From positions 72,356,579 through 72,420,578 of the forward strand of contig OV277870.1 in the NCBI GenBank assembly GCA_922989275.2: DNA of 64,000 nt, read 5' to 3'. Below the pieces are notes generated by a model. It made no database searches. It saw nothing but the letters and a program-made list of their open reading frames with translations, and was not told where the DNA came from. Of the stretch, positions 42,801 through 50,764 are shown piece by piece. A program made the position numbers and the translations under genes. The DNA is from Gari tellinella. Lineage: Eukaryota > Mollusca > Bivalvia > Cardiida > Psammobiidae. Each line of letters opens with the position of its first letter. Within the stretch, counting starts at the first letter, position 1.

Positions 42801-45800
42801 TAACGCGGCGTCTGATCTGGATTCAAGCTGATTGTCACTCGTCATTATGTATTTTTCTGTCAAAATGTCAAATATATGACTGAGAAAAAAGAGCAGACGA
42901 CAATATTTATCAGACGATATTGCAGCATTGAAAGGATTGGACATACAGCGCTCCCTCTCTACAACGACACCCAATGGGAGACAAAGATTGTGTGCGTTGT
43001 TCGGTGGGAGTCGTTACAGGGAGGGAAATTGGCTTACATCTGCAAACAGCTTGAATCCAGATTAGACACCGCGTTACGCTGTGTCTGATCTGGATTCAAG
43101 CTGTTTGTCACCCGTCATTATATTTATTCCATCAAAATGTAATTTTGAGAAAAAACAGCAGACGACAATTTGAAGCAGACGATATTGAAGCAATAAAGGT
43201 TTAAATATTTTGTCCTGTTTGGGGAACTGCGGCACGGGTCGTTGTAAGGAGGGATTTGTTGCTGGGAGGGCTGTTGTAGGGAGGGAACACTGTAATTGTC
43301 TTGTTTAAGGAATTGCAGTAAGGGTCATTGTAAGGAGGAAGTCGTTGTTGGGAGGGCCATTGTAGAGAGGGAACACTGTACTAGAATATATCGTATTCCA
43401 ATATTGTTTTCACTCTATAGTCTACAAATTTGAATAGATTTAGATTAATATGGGTGAAACTCAAAGGTAAAACTATCAGGCTCCATTACAACAGTTGAGC
43501 AATATCAGGGCCTTCAAGGCCCTCTAGTTTTTGTTCTGTGTCCAATACCTTTCAAACTTCATATCGTGATACAAAAGTGTTTTCAGTAGTGGTAATAATA
43601 CAGGGCTCCAGATAAGGGGATTATTTCAAAATCTAAAATCTTTATTTCTGCTTTAAACTCTATGGTGTCACTACTCATTAGAATTGTCTCGAAGAAACAA
43701 TTCTAATGAGTAGTAACACCATAGGCAGGGATTTCCCCAGGCCGTTTTCGCCTGTCGCGGGCGACATGCCTTCCTTCCCGGCGGTCTCTTCGCGACATGC
43801 TTTGATCTGGCCGACATGTCTTAATCTGTAGAGCGACTAGCCTTAATCAGAGCTCTGTGTTGTGTATTCCAGTAATTATTTCATATGCCAAACGCCGTCA
43901 CGCGTGTAGGGCGTGTGCTTAGCTTCATCAACCAATCAGGAGCCGAATTTCCGTATCTAAACAGTGATTGACAGGGACTCGTTCCATTTTGAGCGAGAGT
44001 AACTTTTGATTGACGTTTCTTAAACCGCTAGTTCTGTTTTTTGTGTGAGTAGATTCTACAACATGGCTAACTTTACAAACAGCGACTTGAATGATTTTCG
44101 GAAAACAAGCTACGAACATTCGACAACGCTGAAAGAAAAATAAATACTAGCTGAAACCGGAATCTCGGACATTCCTTTTCCTGAATTTAACATTCAGAAG
44201 ATGATTAACGGTGGACTGAAAATTCGCTGGAATAATGAGACGTGAAATCACGTGTCCCCTCGGAAAAATATCCTCGATACGGGGGCTGTTTAATAAGGAA
44301 ATTCTCCGCAAATACTGAACAAACAAATGTTTGAAATGGATATAAATTACCTTTTAGAATTGATTTTCTCACAACTCCGTATTAATAATCACGTAACAGA
44401 CACAAACAGTATTCCAAACTTCCGAAATGAAATCCAAATGCGCGGCATGCTTCAAACTTTGTCACATGATTTTACTTGTAATTGGTTATCAAATAGATCT
44501 AGGTAATTCTTCGCGTCATTTTTTGAAAACATCCAATTAGATTAGACGTTATAAACTTCCATTTAGAATGACAGGAAATTAACATAAATTGCGATGTTTA
44601 AAATTAGCACTTATTCTTATTGAATTGAATAGAATTGAATATTCGTATGCAATGGCTATCGACGCGGAAGACGTTTTCGTGGGAGTTTCGGGAAATAAGT
44701 TACAAGAGAAGAACAAAAGCAACACATACACGCGGGAAACGATGAATCTCTGAAAATAGCTTTCTGGTATTTTTGGTAAATAGAGATTGAAATTGAATAC
44801 TTGGAGATTAAATATTGAAACAGAAAACAATCGTGACAACAAATATTCAAGTAGACTTGGATTTATCTCATGACAAAGTCAAACAGTCTAATTAATTCTT
44901 CACAGAGTTAAAATTTGTTTTCTGTTTTTATGATGGATGGATGTTTAGAGCAGGCTTAAAGTAAAAATGAATCCTCCATTTGACATCCACTTACCGGGAT
45001 GCAGTGAAATTTTCTATGCTCTTAACCCACAGGTTCTTGACACATAATTTTTTTTTTTTTTACTAGACCTCCATTATATTACCGTATCTAGGAGTACAAA
45101 AACAATTTCTTTTCTTTAACCACAAGGGAACAGTAAAGGCATAAAAACGTATCTCAAATGGCTATGAGGAATAAGAGTTTAAACATGATACATTTAAATC
45201 ACATTGTTCATGCACTGTACTTAATTCTAAATAAGGGTAGGTGTTTGTGTGTATGTTTGACTGTGTGGCAAGTTAATGTTTAACCGTTTGAAATAAATTC
45301 TTTGATTAAGTTTATGAGACTTATGAATGTCTTTCCAAAAACATAAGTAAGACAACCAGTTTTTCCCTGGTCAGGGGCTTTTTGTTCTGGATCTACTGTT
45401 TGCAGCACAAGCCCTACCTATTTGTTTCTGCATTTCTGTTTCAGAATTTATTTATTTGAAAACAAAAGTGAGCATTTCTAGTATTTTAGTGTATTATCTG
45501 ATTGAGTGTGATAGTAGTGTAGTATGTATAGCAGAGAAAATTGAAAATGTGTGTACATTTCACATGCTTTAAACTTTTAAATACTGATTTGTTAAAAAGA
45601 CTTTTCCATTTTGGTCAAGAGACTACATGTTCTTTGTGGTTTCTGTAAATAGTATTTTTTCCAAACACTTTACAATCTTGTAAATGGCACTGACACTGAT
45701 TAGAGGACTCACACAGGAGACCAGACTGGGTCTACACTTTTTCCTTAAGTCCAGACATTCATAGTTTCCACATCCTAGTTTCTGGATATTTTTTATGTAA

Positions 45801-48800
45801 TAATGTATAAAATAAGTGAATTAATGTGTTTCAGCTATTTATCATTTTTGTGCTTAACAACTTGTAAGGTTTTACAATGTAATACTTAGTCGCAAAATAA
45901 TGGAAAACTAGTTAATGCAAGCTGCAGTCAGCAACTGTACTGGGAGATCAGCAGGTACATGTATTATAGTAAACTTTAGTTATGAATTGTAACTTAAATA
46001 TTGGTGCTGAACTTAAACAAAAGCCCTACACACACAATATCTAGGAAACAGAATAATACTTATTTCAGCCATTTCCATATAAACACACTATAGTATACAC
46101 TACATATATGTAATGCCAAAAATGCACTATTTCATTGATTAAAGATTAAAGAGCCCTCCCGCACCCTCCCCCTATGCCCCAAATTCAACATGCCTTCAGA
46201 AAATCCTGGGGAAATCCCTGATAGGTTTTAGTGCTAAAACAAAGAAGAAAATGTTGGATTTGTGCAGTTCACTCCCCTTTATCTGGAGCCCTGATAATAG
46301 AGGTTTTACTGTATTGTAGCAAACACTGCCCCAGCTGTGGGAAGCAGAAAGAAGAGAAGAAAAGCTTCAACAGCGACCTCCAATGATAATCTGGAGCCAG
46401 GGGTAGAGTGGTACGAAGACGAAACCTGTGACTCTGCAGACTGTAAACGTCCGAAGAAAAAGCGAACCTCATGGGTAAGATATTGAGAACACTGATCACA
46501 ACTCAACGATGTATATACGAAACAAAATCTGTTTACAGTGAAACCCCTCTAAACCAGAACCTCTAAATACCGGAATCCTCTCTAAACCGGAAAAAAGCTT
46601 TGGTCCCGTTTCCAATCTTTTTCTATTTTTATCCATTACACCATCAAAACGACTTATTACGTCTTTGGTTTTTTCTTACATTGAAGAAAATAATTTGTAC
46701 ATTCTAGCAGATGATAAGCTTAAAACAGATTGAAAGTAAAGCAGAATGCGCCTTAAGGCCTTAAGGCGCATTCTGGTTTACTTTCAACCTGCTTTAAGTG
46801 GTCAGCTATCTTCCATACTAGAAACAAGTTAAAAAACCCTTTAAACCGGAAACCCCTTTAAACCGGACATTTTTGTTGTCCCCAAACATGTCCGGTTTAG
46901 AGGGGTGACACTGTATATACGAAACAAAATCTGTGTACATGTATCATGTGACCACAGCTAAACAATATACATCGAGCAGTGAATCAGTCATAGGTCTAGT
47001 ACTTTCTGAAGAGTCAAGCCAAAGCTGAAATTAGTCAACATTTATCACCAGTTCCAGCCCATTATTTGGCTTGACTAGCCTATAATCCATTACCCTATAG
47101 CATGGCTTTAGGTTTGAAGACAGGTGACCGCTTGATAAAACAGGTTGAAAGTAAAGCAGAATGTGCCTTAAGGCACATTCTGATTTACTTTCAGCCAGCT
47201 TTAAGCTATCATCTATTAGGATGAACAATATATTTCTTGTGGTGCATATTTTTGACTGAATAAATTGGAACATTTTTCTTTCGTGGAAGAATAAATTAAA
47301 GGCATAAAAAGGTATATTTATGGGGTAATGCGTTAAAAGAGATTACTGATAGTCTAGAAAAGCTTAATAGGTAGTAAACTATGTATATTGGTTTATCCTT
47401 TTCTCCAGATCAAACAGTACATAACACCTGTTAAGCTGTGTAGTGTTACTAGAGTTAGACCCTGTGATACAGTGGAGAATATGTTATTCTTTCCCGATAA
47501 ACGCGTTTACGCTAAAACTAGTTTTTCTTTTACAAACAGTTTGGAACCAGATCAGACGCCGGGTAACCCGGCGTCTGATCAGGCTCCAAACTGTTTGCTA
47601 CCAAGATAAACATGAAATATCAGAATTGTCCAAAAGTTGTTCTTTTCTACGTTTTAGTGCTTTGCGTTTGCGTACGTTTGCGTTTAAACGGGAAAGAATA
47701 ACAGATTCTCCACTGTATGCTTCGAATCAAAGGCTTTGAAATATTAATGGTGTTCAAGTGAATCCAAAGCTGTATTGATTTTACAGGTGGTTTTTATGAA
47801 TATTTCATAGTTTACACAAGCAGTTGACATATATGACAGAAAGACAGATAGTTTTGCTTTAACCCTTGCAATACTGTAGATCACTCACCTGTTAATTGTA
47901 TTGAAGGCCTTTTGAAACAGTTTGGATCCAGATCAGACCCACCATAATGTAGGGCCTGATTAGGATTCAAACTGTTTGTCACTCTGATCCAGTTTCTGTA
48001 AAAGTATGGATCAGTGTCGCATTTTAACAGATGAGATTAACGACAGAAAATAGTTACTCAGTGTTTGAAAAGAGTGATGTGATCTTATTGGTGCATTATA
48101 CCATGGTGTAGACAAAGAATTGCTACTTAAAAATGATATATCACACATGCAAATTTAACTTATTATATTGAAGTTATTGATTAAGTGTCATTACTTTTGG
48201 AACAGCGCTCGTACATGTATAATATTATGCAGAATTGTTAGATCATGCTTGAAGAGTTTTATAATTGAAAAAATTACAAAGATAAAGAGTATAATTTTCT
48301 TTTATATACCATTTAAAGTTCTGATTCAGTGAAATTTACATGCTCTTAGCAAACTGGTGCATTAACAGAAGTTTGTTACTAGGCATGCATGTTTAGATTA
48401 AAAAAAAATGATGAAAAGTTAAATCTCTCACGGAAAATATTTCTCAGTTGGAAGTATCATTTGCTCATTGGAATTTTCTATAGATCGTCAATAAATGTCT
48501 ATGATATGTCCTTATATGTGTATGATAAACTCTTTGCATGTTAGTGGCGGAATCATAATTATCTGTGCAATTAGTTTGAATCTTGATGAGATGCTGTGAT
48601 TTATCAATAATTTAACCATTTACTCCATAGTTTGTACAGTTTCTAGTTTGGAAGACAGGTGATCACTTAAGGCATGTTGAAAGTTAAGCAGAATGTGCCT
48701 CAGGTGCATTCTGCTTTACTTTACTGTCAGCCTGCTTTAAGCTACCATTAGCTAAGATATAGAAAAAAACGTCTATGTTGCATAGATGGATACAGGCATA

Positions 48801-49005
48801 TCTATAGGACATTTAATGGAGATTTCTATCCCTTTAAATCTTTTACTGCTTTGAATGAACACAAACTCCTACTAATACTTTTGACATGTATATTTCCTAG
48901 GTGCAATGTGATGACTGCGACGGTTGGTATCATACAGTGTGTGTTGGCGCCAACTACGATCTATTGAAGGACAGTGACGCCCATTTCAATTGTGGCTGTG
49001 CCTAA
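30757..49005 (+). CDS. TCF19: TCF19-like chromatin reader: FHA domain, acidic linker, C-terminal PHD finger
   Basis: Exons 30757-30887, 34474-34660, 35650-35766, 37238-37755, 40544-40623, 42388-42471, 46320-46474, 48901-49005 (stop TAA). All introns are GT-AG with matching phases. From ATG 30772 the protein is 453 aa. Residues about 40-140 are an FHA domain with the phosphothreonine-binding signature: G48-R49, S67-R68-S69-H70 and N93-G94-T95. Residues 141-367 are a low-complexity linker with a Glu run followed by Lys. Residues 404-452 are a PHD finger: C404, C409, C422, C425, H430, C433, C450, C452, with WVQCDDCDGWYHTVCVG. FHA at the N terminus, PHD at the extreme C terminus and the SEFQFVF strand match TCF19 (SC1), a nuclear H3K4me3 reader linked to G1/S and beta-cell growth in vertebrates. 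It is about 100 aa longer than human TCF19, mainly in the linker. The start is uncertain: ATG 30772 has a good context (ACAATGT), but exon 30757 also has a real acceptor and could continue from 29425. Confidence 0.88.
31165..32465. repeat. GGGAA(C/T)GGGTCC repeats outside the TIR element
   Basis: AATTGGGAATGGGTCC near 31177 and AATTGGGAACGGGTCC near 32413 with a second partial copy at 32437. May be halves of a host element split by the insertion. Confidence 0.4.
31298..32257. mobile_element. TIR element with long, internally palindromic ends
   Basis: Left arm 31298-31405 and right arm 32148-32257 are inverted copies starting GGTAGTGACTAGGGGTACGT. Each arm itself folds (GGGGTACGTGACCGTACC and complement). 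About 740 bp AT-rich interior with no ORF. Flanks TTCATATA / TTCATAAT suggest a diverged duplication. Confidence 0.75.
33113..33285 (+). repeat. 5' LTR of the TRIM
   Basis: TATA-like box at 33131-33138. From about 33161 to the end it resembles 5S rRNA, clearest in box A (33207-33222, GAAGTTAAGCAACGTC) and box C (33227-33252, GGTTAGTACCTGGATGGG then TGACCG). Confidence 0.88.
33207..33252 (+). promoter_or_regulatory. 5S-type RNA polymerase III internal control region
   Basis: Box A, intermediate element and box C spacing follow 5S rRNA genes; the 5' third of the 5S sequence is diverged, so this is a promoter relic or co-opted promoter rather than a functional 5S gene. Repeated in the 3' LTR. 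Confidence 0.75.
33290..33307 (+). other. Primer-binding site matching tRNA-Leu(AAG)
   Basis: TGGTGGCAGCGGTGGGAT, four bases inside the 5' LTR, is the complement of the 3' end of animal tRNA-Leu(AAG) including CCA, as I recall that tRNA. Confidence 0.75.
33419..33591 (+). repeat. 3' LTR of the TRIM
   Basis: No difference seen from the 5' LTR over 173 bp, implying a very recent insertion. 5S-type boxes fall at about 33513-33528 and 33533-33558. Confidence 0.88.
33786..33942. mobile_element. Short TIR element
   Basis: TTGCAGGGCTAAAAAATTC and inverted GAATTTTTTACCCCTGC; inner CACTCGTCC/GGACGAGTG. Confidence 0.6.
34004..34412 (+). mobile_element. Family A inserted into family A
   Basis: Outer copy 34004-34150 and 34347-34412; inner copy 34153-34346 (AGATCTCCACAGATAAGG to TCTGTAGCCCT). 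The outer copy breaks in its CTAGGATTTT segment. Confidence 0.75.
34474..34660 (+). CDS. TCF19: TCF19-like exon 2, FHA core
   Basis: Acceptor GTAAATTTCAG; encodes LTRIGRGQHND, ISRSHVEV and LNGTFINDIR; donor GTATGT. It carries every conserved FHA binding residue. Confidence 0.92.
35012..35244 (-). mobile_element. Family B MITE
   Basis: Core GCAGAATGCACCATAAGGCA; right end GGGAAAGGGTTAA. Confidence 0.75.
35380..35550 (+). mobile_element. Family G MITE
   Basis: GCAAACAGTTGGACCCTGAT; core CAGACACCACATAACACGGT with compensated arms GACACC/GGTGTC. Confidence 0.7.
35650..35766 (+). CDS. TCF19: TCF19-like exon 3, FHA C-terminal strands
   Basis: Acceptor TTATTTTTCAG, donor GTAAGT, 39 whole codons. 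Encodes VLEIGDKITFGH and SEFQFV, the last strands of the FHA sandwich. Confidence 0.92.
35838..36091 (-). mobile_element. Family B MITE, full length
   Basis: TTAACCCTTTACTCCATAGC to GGAGTAAAGGGTTAA; arms GTGCC/GGCAC. Confidence 0.8.
36190..36580 (+). mobile_element. Family E MITE split by a SINE tail
   Basis: Left part to 36272 with core GAAGGCTCCTAAAGGAGCC; right end 36485-36576 (GGAAACAGGAATTGTCC). Confidence 0.7.
36291..36475 (+). mobile_element. SINE 3' fragment, mollusc type
   Basis: GAAGCCTTCAAGCTGGCTTG, GGAGGGTTGGTGGTTCTACC, TTCTGTGGTCTTCCTCCACC and a (AATCA)n tail, a layout common in bivalve SINEs (recalled). Confidence 0.6.
36621..36855 (+). mobile_element. Family D MITE
   Basis: TACAGTGGAGAAGACGG to ATTCTCCACTGTA; hairpin imperfect (CAGACGGCTGGTAACCCTGC). 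Confidence 0.8.
36928..37118 (+). mobile_element. Family A MITE, full length
   Basis: AGAGCTCCAGATAAGG to TCTGGAGCCCT; flanks TAATAAGC / GATAAGTA. Confidence 0.85.
37238..37755 (+). CDS. TCF19: TCF19-like exon 4, charged linker
   Basis: Acceptor TATCTCCTAG, donor CCCAGT/GTGAGT. A 518-nt exon encoding Ser/Lys-rich sequence then a run of Glu (37676-37715, imperfect GAA/GAG repeat) and a Lys block. The donor choice is fixed by the next exon: splicing two bases earlier would hit a stop. Confidence 0.9.
37778..37969 (+). mobile_element. Family A MITE
   Basis: AGGGCTACAGATAAGG to TATCTGGAGCCCT, starting 22 bp after the TCF19 exon 4 donor. Hairpin shortened; G run at 37793-37803. Confidence 0.8.
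38133..38320 (+). mobile_element. Family A MITE, diverged
   Basis: GGCTCCAGATAAGGGGAGC; core CTACTCATTAGGAATTGTCT. Confidence 0.7.
38321..38554 (+). mobile_element. Family D MITE abutting family A
   Basis: TACAGTGGAGAAAACG to TTCTCCACTGTA; 17-bp deletion in the left arm removes AAACGCGTTT. Confidence 0.85.
38584..39070 (-). mobile_element. Family B MITE containing a family E insertion
   Basis: Left part 38584-38700, right part from 38944 (TTAAGCTAGCAGC to TTATGGGTTAA). Confidence 0.8.
38701..38943 (+). mobile_element. Family E MITE with TTAA duplication
   Basis: TTAA at 38697-38700 and 38944-38947; CCCTTTGAACCC to GGAGGAAAGAG; core GAGGGCTCCAAAAGGAGCCC. Confidence 0.88.
39100..39517 (+). 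mobile_element. Family E remnant split by family A
   Basis: E pieces 39110-39293 and 39484-39517 (GGGGCGAATGAGTTAA). Confidence 0.7.
39294..39483 (+). mobile_element. Family A MITE
   Basis: AGGGTTCCAGAAAAGGGG to TATCTGGAACCCT; the matching C-to-T/G-to-A changes keep the ends complementary. Confidence 0.85.
39583..39832 (-). mobile_element. Family B MITE
   Basis: CCATTACCCCATAGTC to GGGTAATGGGTTAA. Confidence 0.8.
39900..40089 (+). mobile_element. Family A MITE
   Basis: AGAGCTCCAGATAAG to TATCTGGAGCCCT; flanks TCATCCCC / GCATCCCA. Confidence 0.85.
40159..40349 (-). mobile_element. Family A MITE
   Basis: Target duplication CTACCAAC / GTACCAAC (7/8). Opposite orientation to the copy 70 bp before it. 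Confidence 0.87.
40544..40623 (+). CDS. TCF19: TCF19-like exon 5
   Basis: Acceptor ATAATTTACAG; encodes KKLPPRGRKMPEPKEE and SESESSSDD; donor GTAAGA. Basic AT-hook-like PRGRK followed by an acidic Ser block. Confidence 0.88.
40624..41087. other. Intron sequence, no recognised repeat
   Basis: TCF19 intron 5; nothing identified. Confidence 0.4.
41088..41312. repeat. Three-armed palindrome
   Basis: Arm 41098-41160 (GTTGGGAGTTGTGATGCGCA), inverted copy 41170-41231, then a second inverted copy 41245-41305 with GCGCATC changed to GCACATC. Confidence 0.85.
41584..41773 (+). mobile_element. Family A MITE
   Basis: AGAGCACCAGATAAGGG to TCTGGAGCCCT; flanks ATATCAAC / GTATCAAT. Confidence 0.85.
41783..41991 (+). 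mobile_element. Family F MITE, full length
   Basis: TACAGTAAAAGCCCTCTA to GAGGTTTTACTGTA; core CAGAAAGCTCCTAAAGGAG. Confidence 0.85.
42008..42340 (+). mobile_element. Family A pair: decayed copy then copy with duplicated hairpin arm
   Basis: 42008-42118 is a degenerate A. 42121-42340 is intact at its ends but carries CGAGACGATTCTAATGAGTA twice (42213-42262). Confidence 0.75.
42388..42471 (+). CDS. TCF19: TCF19-like exon 6
   Basis: Acceptor TTTCTGACTTCAG; encodes DSRPEADQRPRSQTRQTQ and AQKKRRAP; donor GTATAA. Likely part of a nuclear localisation region. Confidence 0.87.
42672..43380 (+). mobile_element. Family L cluster with family G-type hairpins inside
   Basis: TACAGCGTTCCCTCTCTACA (42672), repeated at 42944 as ACAGCGCTCCCTCTCTACAA; right end GTAGAGAGGGAACACTGTA at 43362-43380. 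Hairpins GACGCCGCGTAACGCGGCGT (42789) and GACACCGCGTTACGCTGTGT (43065). Confidence 0.65.
43726..46220. mobile_element. 2495-bp TIR DNA transposon, non-autonomous
   Basis: Perfect 16-bp TIRs CAGGGATTTCCCCAGG / CCTGGGGAAATCCCTG and a 5-bp duplication ATAGG (43721-43725, 46221-46225). hAT-like ends, but 5 bp instead of 8. No intact transposase; more GC-rich left end (43740-44250) with a broken frame, AT-rich interior. Confidence 0.88.
44062..44244 (+). pseudogene. Broken reading frame inside the 2.5-kb transposon
   Basis: ATG 44062 opens MANFTNSDLNDFRKTSYEHS and meets a stop after 26 codons; the same frame then continues ILAETGISDIPFPEFNIQKM to a second stop. Possibly the start of a decayed element protein; family not recognised. 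Confidence 0.3.
46320..46474 (+). CDS. TCF19: TCF19-like exon 7, NLS and first PHD ligands
   Basis: Encodes GSRKKRRKASTATS, then ETCDSADCKRPKKKRTSW with PHD ligands C404 and C409; donor GTAAGA. The acceptor ACTGTATTGTAG lies six bases beyond the terminus of a family-F element, so its pyrimidine tract is repeat-derived. Confidence 0.9.
46534..46915. mobile_element. TIR element with nested family B
   Basis: TACAGTGAAACCCCTCTAAA and TTTAGAGGGGTGACACTGTA at the ends, inner TAAACCGGA repeats; family B core GCAGAATGCGCC at about 46740, with the loop CCTTAAGG doubled. Flanked by a 22-bp direct repeat. Confidence 0.75.
47083..47335 (-). mobile_element. Family B MITE
   Basis: CCATTACCCTATAGCATG to GGGGTAATGCGTTAA; arms GTGCC/GGCAC. 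Confidence 0.8.
47468..47717 (+). mobile_element. Family D MITE, full length
   Basis: TACAGTGGAGAATATG to TTCTCCACTGTA; core GACGCCGGGTAACCCGGCGT. Confidence 0.87.
47862..47990 (+). mobile_element. Family G MITE, decayed
   Basis: AAACAGTTTGGATCCAGATC and GGATTCAAACTGTTTG arms with a degenerate centre. Confidence 0.65.
48000..48600. other. TCF19 intron 7, no recognised repeat
   Basis: AT-rich, no exon found. Confidence 0.4.
48612..48850 (-). mobile_element. Family B MITE, diverged
   Basis: TTAACCATTTACTCCATAG; core GCAGAATGTGCCTCAGGTGC; ends about 50 bp before TCF19 exon 8. Confidence 0.7.
48901..49005 (+). CDS. TCF19: TCF19-like exon 8, PHD finger and stop
   Basis: Acceptor GTATATTTCCTAG; encodes VQCDDCDGWYHTVCVG to FNCGCA, stop TAA at 49003-49005. 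The last two Cys are spaced C-x-C rather than the usual C-x2-C. The 3' UTR end is not evident; a family-E element begins about 155 bp downstream. Confidence 0.92.
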   Translation: MQCDDCDGWYHTVCVGANYDLLKDSDAHFNCGCA

Positions 49006-49159
49006 GACTGAGGTGTTACAGTTTAGTCCTGTCTCGCCACAAGTTATTTCCCTGTGAACCCTGGAAAATATCAAAGCAACATAGACATCGATGCAAGAGT
49101 CACCTTAAGCCTTACTCATCTCCACAAAACTCAACTGTATCTTGTCTGTGCTTAAGCAA

Positions 49160-49409
49160 TTAACTCACTGAGCCCTAGTGATGCATATATGCATCCTTTA
49201 CCAAAGGTGTACCTGTGAAAAGTACACTTGTCCTATGCAAACAGTGAAGTCCCTGATCAGAGGGCTCCTGAAGGAGCCCTCTGATCAGGGTCTTCACTGT
49301 TTGTCATTTAGTAATATATTATAAAAACAACCATAAATAGTCCAAAATGGACCAGCCTTTATTGCAAACTGGAATTGTTCATTGGAAGTTTCAGGGGATA
49401 ATGAATTAA
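49160..49409 (+). mobile_element. Family E MITE, full length
   Basis: TTAACTCACTGAGCCC to GATAATGAATTAA; core GAGGGCTCCTGAAGGAGCCC. Probably within the TCF19 3' UTR or just beyond. Confidence 0.83.
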
Positions 49410-49481
49410 GCATCACATGCTTATGATTTTACCAAATGTTTCTATATAGCCAATATCTCTAGATAAGGGTAGTATTTTAAA

Positions 49482-50092
49482 TGCAGTGGGAAAGAAGTTA
49501 CTCTTTCCCATTCAAACAAAAAACGGAAATGCGATGCAATAAAATATAAACAACTGCATCTTTTGAAAATGTTAACAAATGGGTTTGATCCTAACAGCAA
49601 TTAGTTTTGGAGCCTGATTAGATGCTTGGTTACCCAATATCTTATTATGCTTCAAGCTGTTAGCATTAGATGTAAAAGTAAAAGTAAAGTACCAGTTAAA
49701 GTCTACTTTCAGTCCGAATGACCGCTCAGCCGACTGTACATTTACCCCCTGATCATTGAGCCATATTGCCTACAATTATATTGAGCACTGCTAACATATG
49801 GCGCTAAAGCAGCCGCAGTACCGGCTCAGACCCTCACAGGTACCCATTTTAACCCCTGGGTGGAGAGGAGCAATTCGCGGTACATGTCTTGCTCAAGGAC
49901 ATTCCTGTACATCATAAGGGATTCGGAAAAAATCCCCTAGTCAGACCGCTGGTCCGGCGGGGGATCGAACTCACGACCCCTGGTACCGTAGTCCAAGGTG
50001 TTAACCATTGGGCCACTACCGCCGGTAGTATGATTTATACTTTATAGCATAATGGTGTTTATCGGAAAAGAATGATATTTTCTCCACTGTAC
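49482..50092 (+). mobile_element. Family D MITE split by a tRNA SINE
   Basis: Degenerate D left half (GCAGTGGGAAAGAAG) to about 49670 and right half from 50027 ending TTTCTCCACTGTA. Confidence 0.7.
49671..50026 (-). mobile_element. tRNA-derived SINE with (TTTAC)n tail
   Basis: Minus strand: tRNA head with box A GTGGCCCAATGGTTAACACC and box B GAGTTCGATCCC, a body with CTTGAGCAAGACATG and CCACCCAGGGGTTAAAATGG (a widely conserved metazoan SINE segment), and a TTTTACTTTTAC tail at 49671-49690. Confidence 0.85.
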
Positions 50093-50132
50093 TAAATCCC
50101 ACTGTTTCCACCAAACCCTATGTATTGACTAC

Positions 50133-50381
50133 TTAACCCTTTCCCCCATAGAAGCGCCTTTTAGCGCATTAAGTTTATTCCTTCACTGAAGAAAATAGTT
50201 CCAATTTATACAGTCATGAATATGTATCATACAAATTTTTCTATATTCTAGCAGATGATAGCTTAAAGCAGGCTGAAAGTAAAGCAGAATGCACTTAAAG
50301 CGCATTCTGCTTTACTTTCAACCTGCTTTAAGTGGACACCTTTATTCAATACTAGAGATATGCTATGTGGGAAAGGGTTAA
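50133..50381 (+). mobile_element. Family B MITE, full length
   Basis: TTAACCCTTTCCCCCATAG to GGGAAAGGGTTAA. Confidence 0.83.
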
Positions 50382-50407
50382 TCGCGTCATCTCTTTAAGA
50401 GAGGATT

Positions 50408-50727
50408 TTAACTCTTTCAACATTAAGGACCTGTTTAAAATATACTCATTACATTTGCAAACGTGTAGACCCAGATCCTATAGGAGCCCTCTGATTATGG
50501 TCTACACTGTTTGCTAATTCAAAGCAGTATTTATTAAACTATCCAGAATTCCAAGTAAAATGGTTCACATTTTGGTAATTAAAAAGACTCACAAAGGACC
50601 TCATTAACCCACAGGAGTTTCTAAGTGTTGAAAGAGTTATTTAACAGTCAATTCATAGTATTTGATGGAGACATAACGGAGAAAAGATTGTTTATATTTT
50701 GTTTACTCCCTTTTCTCTTGAGCCGAG
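50408..50727 (+). mobile_element. Family E remnant followed by a family A right half
   Basis: GTGTAGACCCAGATCC to TGAAAGAGTTA, then GGAGACATAACGGAGAAAAG to TTCTCTTGAGCC. Confidence 0.5.
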
Positions 50728-50764
50728 GATAAGCCAGTGAATTTTGTAACAGAAATTGCAATGA

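Larger units (their letters stand above)
43602..46292 (+). mobile_element. Family A MITE split by a 2.5-kb transposon
   Basis: Left part 43602-43725 (AGGGCTCCAGATAAGG to CACCATAGG), right part 46221-46292 (ATAGGTTTTAG to ATCTGGAGCCCT). Confidence 0.88.
43570..46313 (+). mobile_element. Family F right end, split by family A
   Basis: TTTTCAGTAGTGGTAATAAT before, ATAATAGAGGTTTTACTGTA after; together these read as the F right end. Confidence 0.6.

Noticed and set aside
44579..44850. Overlapping ORFs inside the 2.5-kb transposon
   Set aside because: Phe/Ser-rich readings of AT-rich DNA in two frames; no transposase motif.
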